From contig JANSLP010000250.1 of assembly GCA_029298735.1 (NCBI GenBank), forward strand, positions 1 through 49,384: a stretch of DNA of 49,384 nt. Reading direction: 5' to 3'. The notes below the pieces were generated by a model. That model worked only from the letters and a program-made list of their open reading frames with translations. It was not told the DNA's origin and made no database searches. This document shows positions 1 through 8,589 of the stretch, piece after piece. Within the stretch, counting starts at the first letter, position 1; the number at the start of each line of letters is the position of its first letter. Source of the stretch: Ophiostoma sp. CBS 140.51. Taxonomy: Eukaryota > Ascomycota > Sordariomycetes > Ophiostomatales > Ophiostomataceae. The position numbers were made by a program, and so were the translations under genes.

Positions 1-517
1 GGGCTTTCGCCTGGTAGTCTGGCCGTGATAGGAAGACGGCGCGGCGGTAAGCTAGGTAGAGGCTTAGCGGCGGTGTGCCTGACTCGGAGTGGAGGAGATG
101 GATAGGCGTCGACCGGTAGGCCCCGAGGACGGTGCGGAGGTAGTCGTGGAAGATCGTATCAAGAGAGGTCGTCGGCCGGCGGTTGCCCTTCTCCGGGAGG
201 AAGACACTCGCGCCGTAGGCTACTGTACTCCGGAGGACTGCCGTATAAATTGTACGGGCCCACGGGAGCGTACAGCCCCACGTCTTTCCGGTGAGTCTCG
301 TAAGGGCGTAGCTTTGCGTAGTGAGACGGCGTTTTATTTGTCGTAGGTGCTCCGAAAAGAGGAGCTTCCTATCAAGCCAGATACCGAGGAAGCGGGCCGA
401 CTGACGGGGAGTGAGGATAGTAGTCCGATCGAGCGATAGCGTCGTCGTCGGGGCTATATGGGCGCGAGAGAAGTGGAGTAGCTCGCTCTTTGCAGGCTCG
501 AATACGACGCCTCTCGA
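1..517 (-). mobile_element. Tad-like LINE reverse transcriptase, C-terminal fragment (runs off left edge)
   Basis: The minus strand is open for 172 codons from 517 to the window edge and reads as the C-terminal part of a fungal non-LTR (Tad1/I-type) reverse transcriptase. Diagnostic strings are KSELLHFSR, ARFLGIWLDRKL, QSYALTRLTGKTWG, STVAYGASVF and PLSLYLAYRRA, which precede the RNase H domain in Tad elements. The next codon upstream (518-520) is a stop, and homology ends abruptly near 514, where the DNA turns AT-rich. The fragment is therefore truncated at its 5' side, as is usual for target-primed insertions. RNase H and the 3' end would lie left of the window. No stop codon or obvious C-to-T decay is seen, so it is young, lightly affected by RIP, or a fragment of a larger intact copy. 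Confidence 0.82.
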
Positions 518-1514
518 TTATTCACATTTATTTTTCTCTTGTTTCTTTTAATCTCTCAATATTCACAGTCATAGTTAAATTTCATTACATGTTACAATGA
601 TTTATTTTGTCCACAGTCATACAGTCATCAAGTATACCATTGTCGCAAAAAGTTGTGTGTTTTCTTTTGAATGAAAGTTTCTTCATATCATAGGTTTTGT
701 GTCATTCCCATTTACACCCGTATTACTCACCATATCATGTGCTCTCCGTATGTCCCACGCGTTTGGTCTGCCATTTTATTCAGCATTGCTAATGGCACCA
801 CTCCCGAGCGCTCCCCGAATGCCCAGCTAACCCCGCTCGAGCAATGGCCTCGCCCGCCTTTTGTCCGCTCAACGACCACCGAAACGGACGAATTACACGT
901 GATATTCGCCAACAAAGTTTGCCGTCAAAGGGACACTAGTGACATCACGGCTTAAGTAAGCCCTCGGCTCGTCGGGATCTCTGGTGGGCGCCGTTGTCGC
1001 ACAGTGATTACAGGTCATTTTTAGTGAGTGTTACGGTGACTGTTACAGTGAGTTACAGCGACCCGACCCCGACCCTGACCATCGGCACAAGAGCCAAAAT
1101 CCGCTTCCATGCATCGGCCATTTGGGGCTAGAAGATCCCAGAACGACCAAAACGGCCAGACGGCTTCCCATTGATGTCCCGCATTTCGTTGCGTGCTCGG
1201 CGTCCCTGTCATTTTGTTCTCGGCTTGACACACGAATCGTTCTTCTGAATTGGTGTTCATACTAAACTCTATTCTCATTCTTTTCTGTCGACATTGACTA
1301 ACAGCATTGGTGACTTCCATTTTCTCCGTCCGTCAACTGCCCTCCTTCGATTCTCGGCATTTTTCTCGACCTTCCACGTTCTTCCATTTTCCCTCGCCTC
1401 TCTCCCCCAATTGACTCCCACTTTTTTCGGCGCGCCGCTTTCCCCAGATTCTCAGTCAAGACAACAGGGTCAGCCGTCATCTCCCTCAACACCGACAACA
1501 ACACCACCACAGAC
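518..1514. other. Intergenic: LINE junction and RIB1 upstream region
   Basis: About 1 kb without a supported gene. From 515 to about 700 the DNA is AT-rich next to the LINE end. Positions 1025-1060 hold imperfect 12-bp units built on tgttacRgtgaS. The stretch before the RIB1 start (1380-1510) is pyrimidine- and CA-rich, typical of a fungal 5' leader. Confidence 0.6.
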
Positions 1515-2768
1515 ATGCCCGCCTCGACGCCGCCAACACAGGCCGGGGCAGACGGCGCGGCCACGGCCTCGCTGCCGTCGTTTTACTCGCCACGGACGGC
1601 CGCTGCCGACACAAATGCGCCAAATGAAGTCAGCAACCTCTCTCTCCAAAACGACACACAACCACAGACGAACACATCGCAACCACCCAAGAGCGCTCTC
1701 GCCCATCTGGCAGAGCCTGCCCTGCCCTCACTCGTCTCGCCCGCCTTTACACCCCCTGTCACACCGGGTACCTTTACGCCTGTTTCGAGCGGAGACGGAA
1801 CACAAGAAGGATCGCCCAGAGAGAGAGAACCCCGCGGCGTCCCGGTGGATAGCAGTGTCGACTCCGGCGGATGTGGCACCAAGCGCCCTCGCCTGCTGGA
1901 AACACTGCCCCACGTCGAGTGCATTGTGCGCGCACGCATCCCCACGGTCAATGGCACGCAAATGTTCTTGCACCTGTACACCAACAATGTTGACAACAAG
2001 GAGCACCTGGCCATTGTCTTTGGCGAGCACATTCGTAGCAAGAGTCTGGATGCGCCGCGGCCGGGTGAGACGGAGAGAGATCGCATGACGCGGGGGGCCT
2101 ACACGGGTGTCCTGTTTCCGGGGCGCACAGAGAGTGGCATGTTGGCGGGCACACCAACGTCTTCGACAGAAGTGCCTGCGCCGACGCAGGCCCCCCTCGT
2201 CCGCGTGCACTCTGAATGCTACACGGGCGAGACGGTCTGGTCGGCCCGCTGCGACTGCGGCGAACAGCTCGATGAGGCCGCCCGGCTGATGGCCCTTCCC
2301 TCCAACAAGACCGGTGGTATCATTATTTACCTGCGCCAAGAAGGCCGCGGCATCGGTCTGGGCGAGAAGCTCAAGGCGTACAACCTACAAGACCTGGGGT
2401 CCGACACAGTCGAGGCCAACCTGTTGTTGCGCCACCCGGCCGATGCCCGCAGTTACGGTCTGGCCACGGCCATGCTCGCCGACCTGGGCCAACCCGCCAT
2501 CCGCTTGCTCACAAACAACCCCGACAAGATCCGTGCCGTCGAGGGCCCGAACCGCGAGGTGGTCGTCAAGGAGCGCGTGCCGATGGTGCCGCTGTCGTGG
2601 CGGGGCGAGGGCGGGTTCCGCAGCCGGGAGGTCGACGGCTATCTCAGTACAAAGGTAGGTGGACGCACGTCTATATTCCAATATCCCCTTGCTCTTCTTT
2701 TACTAATCTCTTTCCTCTCGCAGATCCAGAAAATGGGCCATTTGCTCGACTCGGGCACTTTATTATAG
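1515..2768 (+). CDS. RIB1: GTP cyclohydrolase II (riboflavin synthesis, first step)
   Basis: Converts GTP to 2,5-diamino-6-ribosylamino-4(3H)-pyrimidinone 5'-phosphate, formate and pyrophosphate, committing GTP to riboflavin. The exons are 1515-2654 and 2724-2768; the 69-bp intron has donor GTAGGT, branch site ACTAAT and acceptor CAG. The spliced protein has 394 residues. Residues 1-130 are Ser/Thr/Pro-rich and look disordered. The catalytic domain follows. Zn ligands are C235, C246 and C248 in SECYTGETVWSARCDCG, and the hallmark RQEGRGIGL is at 274-282. The spliced C-terminus, GYLSTK joined to IQKMGHLL, restores the family's usual ending. The intron length is a multiple of three and it has no stop, so unspliced RNA would add 23 mostly hydrophobic residues just before that ending. 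Confidence 0.96.
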   Translation: MPASTPPTQAGADGAATASLPSFYSPRTAAADTNAPNEVSNLSLQNDTQPQTNTSQPPKSALAHLAEPALPSLVSPAFTPPVTPGTFTPVSSGDGTQEGSPREREPRGVPVDSSVDSGGCGTKRPRLLETLPHVECIVRARIPTVNGTQMFLHLYTNNVDNKEHLAIVFGEHIRSKSLDAPRPGETERDRMTRGAYTGVLFPGRTESGMLAGTPTSSTEVPAPTQAPLVRVHSECYTGETVWSARCDCGEQLDEAARLMALPSNKTGGIIIYLRQEGRGIGLGEKLKAYNLQDLGSDTVEANLLLRHPADARSYGLATAMLADLGQPAIRLLTNNPDKIRAVEGPNREVVVKERVPMVPLSWRGEGGFRSREVDGYLSTKVGGRTSIFQYPLALLLLISFLSQIQKMGHLLDSGTLL

Positions 2769-3132
2769 CATAGTAGTGTGGATGAGAATTAGAATGTAAA
2801 TACCAATACCATGAGTACCAGAAATCTATGAATGGAACAATTTCAACACGCTTTTTTTTTTTTTTTCGCTGGGTGAACTTGTCCTACGAGCGGATGCATG
2901 TTCCCTGCATGTGTTGCAGTGCACATGAGCACATGCTGAGGCCGGACAAGGCTACCAGTTTTGAGGACCCACTTTTCTATCGTCCAATCGCGTGGCGCGT
3001 CTACTATGTACCTACCCAAAATTCCAATTTGCAGACATTCAGGCCTTGTCCAGAAGCTCAGGCCTCAGTCTTTGGACCTCATCTTTCGACATCACACTTC
3101 CTCTCCCCGACACACCCCATACTGTCGACACA
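2769..3132. other. Intergenic between RIB1 and the coilin-like gene
   Basis: 364 bp holding the RIB1 3' end and the promoter and leader of the next gene. A run of 14 T lies near 2852-2865. I see no other feature. Confidence 0.5.
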
Positions 3133-5340
3133 ATGGCCGACCGTCCGTTACGGCTGCGCCTGCACATCCAGCGCAACGGCCTGCCCGACACACGCATCGT
3201 CTTTCTGCTGCCGACGACCGACGACACCACCGTCACCAAGCTGCTCGAACAAGTCAACGAGTTGGTCCCCCTCGAGAGTGACGACTGGGGTTTGGACGAC
3301 TACGTCGTGGAGGTGGCGTCCACCACCGACAGGTCCGCCTTTTTCGAGTGCTTGCACTATCAGCTCGTGTCCAACCTGCTCGACCGCGACTCTGAAGTGT
3401 TTATCCGACCGCTGTCGTCTGACGAACTGAAGAAGAGGAGGATTAGTGGCCGGCACCAGATCTCTGTGGATGGACGGCGGCTAGTGGATGGCGTACCTTT
3501 CGGAAGGCCACTACTCAAACGGCCGCGTGGACGGCCGCCCGTGGAGATTGTCCCAAGGAAACGGAGACGGCCGATTGGGAGTGGCTTTGAGGAGGAGGAG
3601 GACTACGACGAGATGTACGATGAGGAGGACGAAGAGGAGGAAGTCAGAAGACAATTGATTGAATACCTGCCTGACGAGGAGGGAGACAACGAAGAAGGAG
3701 ACGAAGATGACGAAGAAGATGAGGAGGAGGAGGTCGATTCCGACGAAGAAATGGATGCCGATTTGGACGAGGACGAGCTGCAAGGCTTGCGGGACGAGGC
3801 AGCCAGCACAACAAACCCGTCAAGGCGTGTCCGCTTTGCCACGTCCAAAACGACGAAGACGAAGACTACAACTGCTGCTGCAGACGACGACGACAGCAGC
3901 GACGACGGCGACTTTGACGGTGCAGGGTCTTCTTCCGACAGCAGCGACAGCGATGCCGACTCCTCTGACAGCGACAGCGACAGCGACGACGCACCCCTCG
4001 AGATATCGAGCAAACCATCCTCTACTGACGCCGACGTCCCCCCACACCAAGGCAAAGCCCGAACTAAGAGACGGAATGCACGTCGGCGGGCTAAGCAGGC
4101 AGAGAAGAGGGCACTCCGACAGGCGAAGCAGGAGCTGGCCGAGAGGGTGGAGCAGACAGTCACAACAGCAGAGACGACTGCAGACACGGCAGTTGAAAGC
4201 CCCGCCTCGCTGGGCCGCCGTCTTCGACTCGACATGGGTGCCGGCCGGCGACTTATCGCGTCAGCCCTGGGGTTGAGGGGGAAGGCAACACAACAGCCAC
4301 AGCCGACAAAGGTTGAGACGACCACAACGACGACCACTTCCACTGAGACGACTACGACTACGACAACTCCCCCTCCCCCTGGCCACCCCGACCATTGGGC
4401 CTCGCGCATCAACTACACGGCCGTCGAGTGCAGCGACGACAATTTTGTGTTGGACAAGCCGACCTTCCCGTTTGTTCAGCAGTGGCACAACAACAACAAG
4501 AAGGGTGGAAAGAATCAACAGCAGCAGGCGAAAGCTGGCGCCAAGAGAAAGCAGGATACAGCCGCAGCTGACGAGCCGCGTCCCAAGAAGCGGGCAGCAC
4601 CCGAGTCCGAGAGCGACACGTCGTCGTCTGACAGCAGCAGTTCTGAAAGCAGCTCTGACGATGACTCTTCTGATGATGACAGCTCATCTGACGGGGGGAA
4701 GACGACGAAGAAGATTGGCCTCTCATTGATGGCCGACTGGGGTGGCAGTGACTCTGACAGCAACGATTCCGAGTTTAATGGTGGTGCAACTCCCGACAGC
4801 AGTTCAGAGAGCGAGGAGAACGACGAGGAGGAAGAGGACGAGACGAGAGGCGAGCCACAGACATCAGAAGAGACACTTCACGCAGAAGCTGAGGCTGAGG
4901 CTGAGACCGCCCCCGCCGACGAAGAGCTTCCGCCCTTACCGGCCGACATTGCCTCCCTCCCTCTCCTTACAGCCGGCGCTGCCACCGAGGGCATGATTAT
5001 CACATGGAAGAACTGGGTGCTCTCGGAAAAGACCAGCTGGCAGCCGCAAGTGACGGACGTGATGTCCAGGGTTGTGGGGGTGGACGACGATGGCGCTACG
5101 CTGCGGGTTGTCCTTGCCCACCGCGATCGTGATCTGGACCGTAAGCCCGAAAAGCAGTACGATGAAGAGACGGGCGAGCGGGTGTATGGACGGTTTGACG
5201 GGCCAGACATGGAGGAGGACGAAAGTGATGAAGAGGCTGAGGTGGATAGTGGCCACCGCAGCCTTGCCTTGGCTGAACTGATGGAGCCGCGTATTGTGCA
5301 GGCAGTAGAAACACCAGAAGAGGCAGTCGCGACAGAATGA
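3133..5340 (+). CDS. Coilin-like nuclear protein (acidic, three conserved islands)
   Basis: Single exon, 735 residues. The start at 3133 is chosen because the conserved N-terminus begins there (ADRPLRLRLHIQRNGLP); the frame is open further upstream without an ATG. Three ordered islands stand out. Residues 1-115 form an LRLHIQRNGLPD...WGLDDYVVEV domain resembling the ubiquitin-like fold of coilin N-termini. Residues about 425-455 contain INYTAVECSDDNFVLDKPTF. Residues about 617-665 (GMIITWKNWVLSEKTSWQPQV...SRVVGVDDD) match the pattern of the coilin Tudor-like C-terminal domain. Between them lie long Asp/Glu/Ser tracts and basic patches, as in nucleolar or Cajal-body scaffolds. Coilin binds snRNPs in Cajal bodies; that role here is inferred from fold-level pattern only. 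It could equally be listed as an uncharacterised fungal nuclear protein. Confidence 0.75.
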   Translation: MADRPLRLRLHIQRNGLPDTRIVFLLPTTDDTTVTKLLEQVNELVPLESDDWGLDDYVVEVASTTDRSAFFECLHYQLVSNLLDRDSEVFIRPLSSDELKKRRISGRHQISVDGRRLVDGVPFGRPLLKRPRGRPPVEIVPRKRRRPIGSGFEEEEDYDEMYDEEDEEEEVRRQLIEYLPDEEGDNEEGDEDDEEDEEEEVDSDEEMDADLDEDELQGLRDEAASTTNPSRRVRFATSKTTKTKTTTAAADDDDSSDDGDFDGAGSSSDSSDSDADSSDSDSDSDDAPLEISSKPSSTDADVPPHQGKARTKRRNARRRAKQAEKRALRQAKQELAERVEQTVTTAETTADTAVESPASLGRRLRLDMGAGRRLIASALGLRGKATQQPQPTKVETTTTTTTSTETTTTTTTPPPPGHPDHWASRINYTAVECSDDNFVLDKPTFPFVQQWHNNNKKGGKNQQQQAKAGAKRKQDTAAADEPRPKKRAAPESESDTSSSDSSSSESSSDDDSSDDDSSSDGGKTTKKIGLSLMADWGGSDSDSNDSEFNGGATPDSSSESEENDEEEEDETRGEPQTSEETLHAEAEAEAETAPADEELPPLPADIASLPLLTAGAATEGMIITWKNWVLSEKTSWQPQVTDVMSRVVGVDDDGATLRVVLAHRDRDLDRKPEKQYDEETGERVYGRFDGPDMEEDESDEEAEVDSGHRSLALAELMEPRIVQAVETPEEAVATE

Positions 5341-6212
5341 GTCACTTACAGTCAGGGAGACATGATACCCAAAAATCAGCACCAGCATCATATAGCATGT
5401 AAAATAATAGCATTTACAATAATAGAGGAGGAGGAAGAAGAATGTGACGGCCTCAGATATCATCGGTTGGTCAAGCCTTTTCGTGTAAAAACTAGCATAA
5501 CCCCGTCTTCAAAGCAGCAGGAATAATAGGAAATTGTCAAAGAAGCTTATTTCAAAATTTGAAGATGTTGTAGATCGCGTGGCTGCCATGTCTCCTCCTC
5601 CGCCTTGCCTCCGCCTTGCCTCCGTTTTGGTGGGAGCAATGTGGGAGTGGAAGGAGTGCATTTGTTGTGATTCGCTGTGGACGTTTTGGAGCGATTTGGG
5701 CGGTGCGTTTCGTGGTGCTGCAGACAGTTCTTTGTTAGTGGATCTTGTGGGCGCTGTGTTTTGTGACAGCATCCTGCAGCCGCAACTACTGGCCAGAAAT
5801 GTCCGATCCAGATTGTTCGATGAGAGAACATTTGGACGTCCTGTGCCCAATGCAAGTTTGGCTACGAAAAGGACAATGAGTATTTTGGACCAATAATGTC
5901 CCTTCCTAATCACATTTCACAACATCTTTTGTCTACAAATCCTGCTTTCATGAAGGAACATACCGTTTGTCAGGTGGTCGGTTGACGTGAAGACGCGAAA
6001 AACGAACGTAAAAAGATGTGCCGAACAATGCAGAGAAGGAGGTTAATGGTGTGGGAAAATGAATGAACAGGAGACGCAGGCTTGAAGAGAAACTCTTGGC
6101 TATATAGAGAAGTGTTGTAAAGTTTATCGTTTGTCCAACTTTGAAGTTCAGCTAAATCAACGTCTTCAGCCAACTTCATCTACATCATTCTCTCTACACA
6201 CTTACATCCACA
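5341..6212. other. Intergenic upstream of the GPI-type protein gene
   Basis: 872 bp. It holds the 3' end of the coilin-like gene, a short tandem duplication of gccttgcctcc at about 5602-5622, and the promoter of the next gene with its TATA box. A 134-codon open frame on the minus strand (5913-5509) looks spurious. Confidence 0.5.
6101..6108 (+). promoter_or_regulatory. TATA box of the GPI-type protein gene
   Basis: TATATAGA lies 105 bp before the ATG at 6213. It is one base from the TATAWAWR consensus, and the spacing is right for a start site near 6140-6160. A TATA promoter suits a strongly regulated surface-protein gene. Confidence 0.45.
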
Positions 6213-6707
6213 ATGAGACCCTTCACAACCAGTTTCGCGCTTCTGGTGTGCATTGCCTTGCAATACCTCTCAGTCACAAAGGCTTCACCAGCCATGTCGT
6301 GTGCACACAATACGCCATCCTCATCATCGGCCACCACAACGCCAGCCAGCTTTATTGCGACACCATCACGAAGCCTGCATATTGTGTCGACATCTGCATC
6401 ACAGCCGTTCGTTGCTCCACCTGTGGCCGCGGGAATTGTCGTCTCAGCCGGTCGTGTTGAAGAGCAGCCATCCTCACCCGCCGCATCAATAACACAGGCG
6501 CCGGCCGCAGACACAAATATCAAAAAGCCCGGCGTCAAGTTCATCCAAACGACATATTACTCGTGCGTCACCATGGGCACATATGCACACTGCGGCTGGC
6601 ACGAGCCCATCTTAGACGCGAGCACGTCGGGCGCGTCACACTCGGCACGGTTGTCATATCTCGCGGTATCAGCGGTCGTCGTCGCTGTTGGTCTCATCGT
6701 TTTGTGA
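6213..6707 (+). CDS. Small secreted, probably GPI-anchored Ser/Thr-rich protein
   Basis: 164 residues, no intron. Residues 1-24 form a signal peptide (MRPFTTSFALLVCIALQYLS then VTKA, likely cleaved after A24). The middle is Ser/Thr/Ala-rich, suiting O-mannosylation. Residues about 112-136 carry a small conserved-looking core, TTYYSCVTMGTYAHCGWHEP, whose two cysteines could pair. The C-terminus has small residues (STSGASHS) followed by a hydrophobic tail (LSYLAVSAVVVAVGLIVL), the layout of a GPI-attachment signal. It probably sits at the plasma membrane or wall. I do not recognise a named family. The ATG is chosen because it opens the signal peptide. Confidence 0.8.
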   Translation: MRPFTTSFALLVCIALQYLSVTKASPAMSCAHNTPSSSSATTTPASFIATPSRSLHIVSTSASQPFVAPPVAAGIVVSAGRVEEQPSSPAASITQAPAADTNIKKPGVKFIQTTYYSCVTMGTYAHCGWHEPILDASTSGASHSARLSYLAVSAVVVAVGLIVL

Positions 6708-7088
6708 GGACAACATCTGTCAATATCTGGAACACGGCAGGCCGGTTCTGGACACCATTTTGTACTCCTTGTATATAATAGCACGACCTCACGATCACGA
6801 CAAGTTCGGGAGATAGAAATTAATGAGTTTCCGGTGTTTTTGTTTTTATTCCTGTATGAAAATGTTACTTTTCATTTTTTGTTTTGCAACAGCAAGCTCC
6901 CGCAACCCTTTTTTGTTTCCCCCTCCCAAAAAGAAGAGAAAACCATTTCCCGTTCCCTTTTTCCGTTTCGTTGTTCGTTTTTTAAAAATGTGAAGATTGA
7001 AATTGTAAGAGGTAACAAAGGTGCAAAAAGAGCAAATGAAAATAAAAATGTAAAAACGCCAACCCTGGACAGGATGGGGGCGTTACAT
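6708..7088. other. Convergent 3' region between GPI-type gene and RPS24
   Basis: 381 bp between two converging genes. It is AT-rich with T-rich and A-rich tracts able to serve as polyadenylation regions for both. No further gene is seen. Confidence 0.5.
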
Positions 7089-8158
7089 CTATTTCTCCTT
7101 CTTGGCCTTGGCACCCTTGACCTTTGCAGTGCCGCGGAGCGTCTTCTGGCGGTTCTTGCGCTGCTTGCCTGTGAGGGGGAAGTGGTATCAGTAAAGTGTT
7201 GAAAGTGAAGACACTGTGTCCTGCGGACAAGGATACAATCGTTCTTCGAACGAAAGATACCATGGATACAGCTGTCGGGAAGGACGTCCTTTCGGACGTC
7301 TCAAGAGAAAACTCACGTTGTTGTCTGCCAGCCTTCTCAATCTTGGTGGCAAAGCCAACACGGACCAGACGGTAGTGGGGCTCAAACTTCTTCATGGCCT
7401 CGGGGCTGTCGTAGACCAGAGCGAAGCCGGTGGTCTTTCCGCCACCAAACTGCGTCCGCAGACCAAAGACATTGACCTGGTCCTTGGAGGCCTTGTAGAG
7501 GGTGGCCAGCTTTTCGCGGAGCTCCTCCTTGGAGATGTTGGCACGGCCGGGGTGCAGGATGTCACTGAAGGTTGTTAGTTGCTGTGTGTGTAGAATGTGG
7601 TGTCGTTGACGAGCGAAGCGAGGACAAAAAGAAAGACGAAGACGACAGTGAAGCGTGCATTGGTGTCGAGTTGACGTCGGATTGTTGTCGAGCCGGACTG
7701 TTGATTTGATTTGCCGACCATGTTCGATTATTGCGACAGCGATTCCTGTCGTTGCAGTCTGCCGTCTGGCCGAGCCCAGCACAGAAGAATGCCGTCGCCT
7801 TCCTCGTTGATTGCACTGTCCATCCCGACAAGTGTCTCGGTCCCCAAGTCTCTTTCTCGGTCGGCATTTGTCGTCGATGCGGTCAATGTTAACATTCAAT
7901 GTTGCCGTCGCTTGTCGTCGGGAATCGATGATCGTGTAGTGTCGGGTCGTCGTCCATCCATAGTTGTCGTCTTCGTCTTTGTCTTTATCGTCGTCTTTTT
8001 CGCATCGCTTCGCATCGCATCTCGACAATCTCGGACATCTCGAAAATTCAACACCGCAACTCGACGAAAACTTACACGACCATCTGCTTGCGGCCCAGGA
8101 GAGGGTTGCGGATGAACTTGCGTGTCCGCAGGGTAACGGGGGTGTCTGCGTCGGCCAT
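7089..8158 (-). CDS. RPS24: 40S ribosomal protein eS24
   Basis: A small-subunit ribosomal protein. Exons on the minus strand are 8158-8076, 7564-7317 and 7168-7089, giving 136 residues, the normal eS24 length. The introns are 511 bp (GTAAGT...TTCAG) and 148 bp (GTGAGT...CACAG). The joined protein starts MADADTPVTLRTRKFIRNPL, crosses the first junction at QMVVDILHPGR, and contains LRTQFGGGKTTGFALVYDS. It ends in a basic tail, RKQRKNRQKTLRGTAKVKG. The first coding exon is short (27 codons). Both introns are unusual: intron 1 is long for this genome, and intron 2 carries three perfect hairpins. Candidate Tbf1-type sites lie upstream. Confidence 0.97.
7217..7300 (-). repeat. Three perfect short hairpins in RPS24 intron 2
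   Basis: On the transcribed strand the hairpins are GACGTCC-GAAA-GGACGTC (7300-7283), TCGTTC-GAA-GAACGA (7253-7239) and TGTCC-GCA-GGACA (7229-7217). The first begins 16 nt after the 5' splice site and has a GNRA tetraloop. The second is flanked by direct repeats of GGATACA (7231-7237 and 7264-7270, plus-strand sense). I see no box C/D motifs. Confidence 0.75.
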
Positions 8159-8297
8159 GTTGTCGATTTGGCTGGAGTTGGTGATGGTTGGGAGTGAAAG
8201 TCGAAGGAGAGCAACAGGAGGGCAAGAGGAGGGGAGAAAAGGCAAAGGGGAAATTTTGGCCAAAACTTTTCGAGACTATTTTGTTTTGCGTGGCTGC

Positions 8298-8306
8298 TAG
8301 GGTAGG
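8298..8306 (-). promoter_or_regulatory. CCCTA-type element in RPS24 promoter
   Basis: On the minus strand this reads CCTACCCTA, 140 bp before the RPS24 start. It resembles the CCCTA core of Homol-E/Tbf1 elements used by ribosomal-protein genes in many ascomycetes. The match is by eye only. Confidence 0.35.
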
Positions 8307-8488
8307 CGGCCGTGGGCGCTGGGAGGGCAAAGGGCCACCAAGAGGGAAAGGACCCACTCTTTGCCTGTTGGTTTTTTTTTCTCACACTATATTTTTCACT
8401 GAGCCCACCTTTTCGGCATTTACATTTTTCCGTGTAGCTGCAAGGACTGTGTGCTCACAAAGCTGACCCACTGGGCAAAGACTACCGT

Positions 8489-8496
8489 AGCCCTAA
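8489..8496 (+). promoter_or_regulatory. Tbf1-type site (AGCCCTAA) upstream of RPS24
   Basis: An exact match to the ARCCCTAA consensus bound by the telomere-repeat factor Tbf1, the ancestral regulator of fungal ribosomal-protein genes. It lies 331 bp before the RPS24 ATG and within 100 bp of the EFM3 stop. Confidence 0.4.
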
Positions 8497-8589
8497 CAAT
8501 TGGAGCAGTTTTCGCGCTAGGCAGATTCTCACACGTGACAGCGAGTCTTGAAGATTACATAAGTTTATTTTGCTTGCACCTTTGTACTG

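Larger units (their letters stand above)
8159..8589. other. RPS24 promoter and leader, and EFM3 3' end
   Basis: 431 bp between two tandem minus-strand genes. Apart from the two candidate Tbf1-type sites, the interval has a pyrimidine-rich RPS24 leader next to the ATG and a T-run near 8371-8379. Confidence 0.5.

Noticed and set aside
5509..5913. 134-codon minus-strand frame with a hydrophobic N-terminus
   Set aside because: Composition is not coding-like, it ends in a Phe/Leu run, and no family is recognised.
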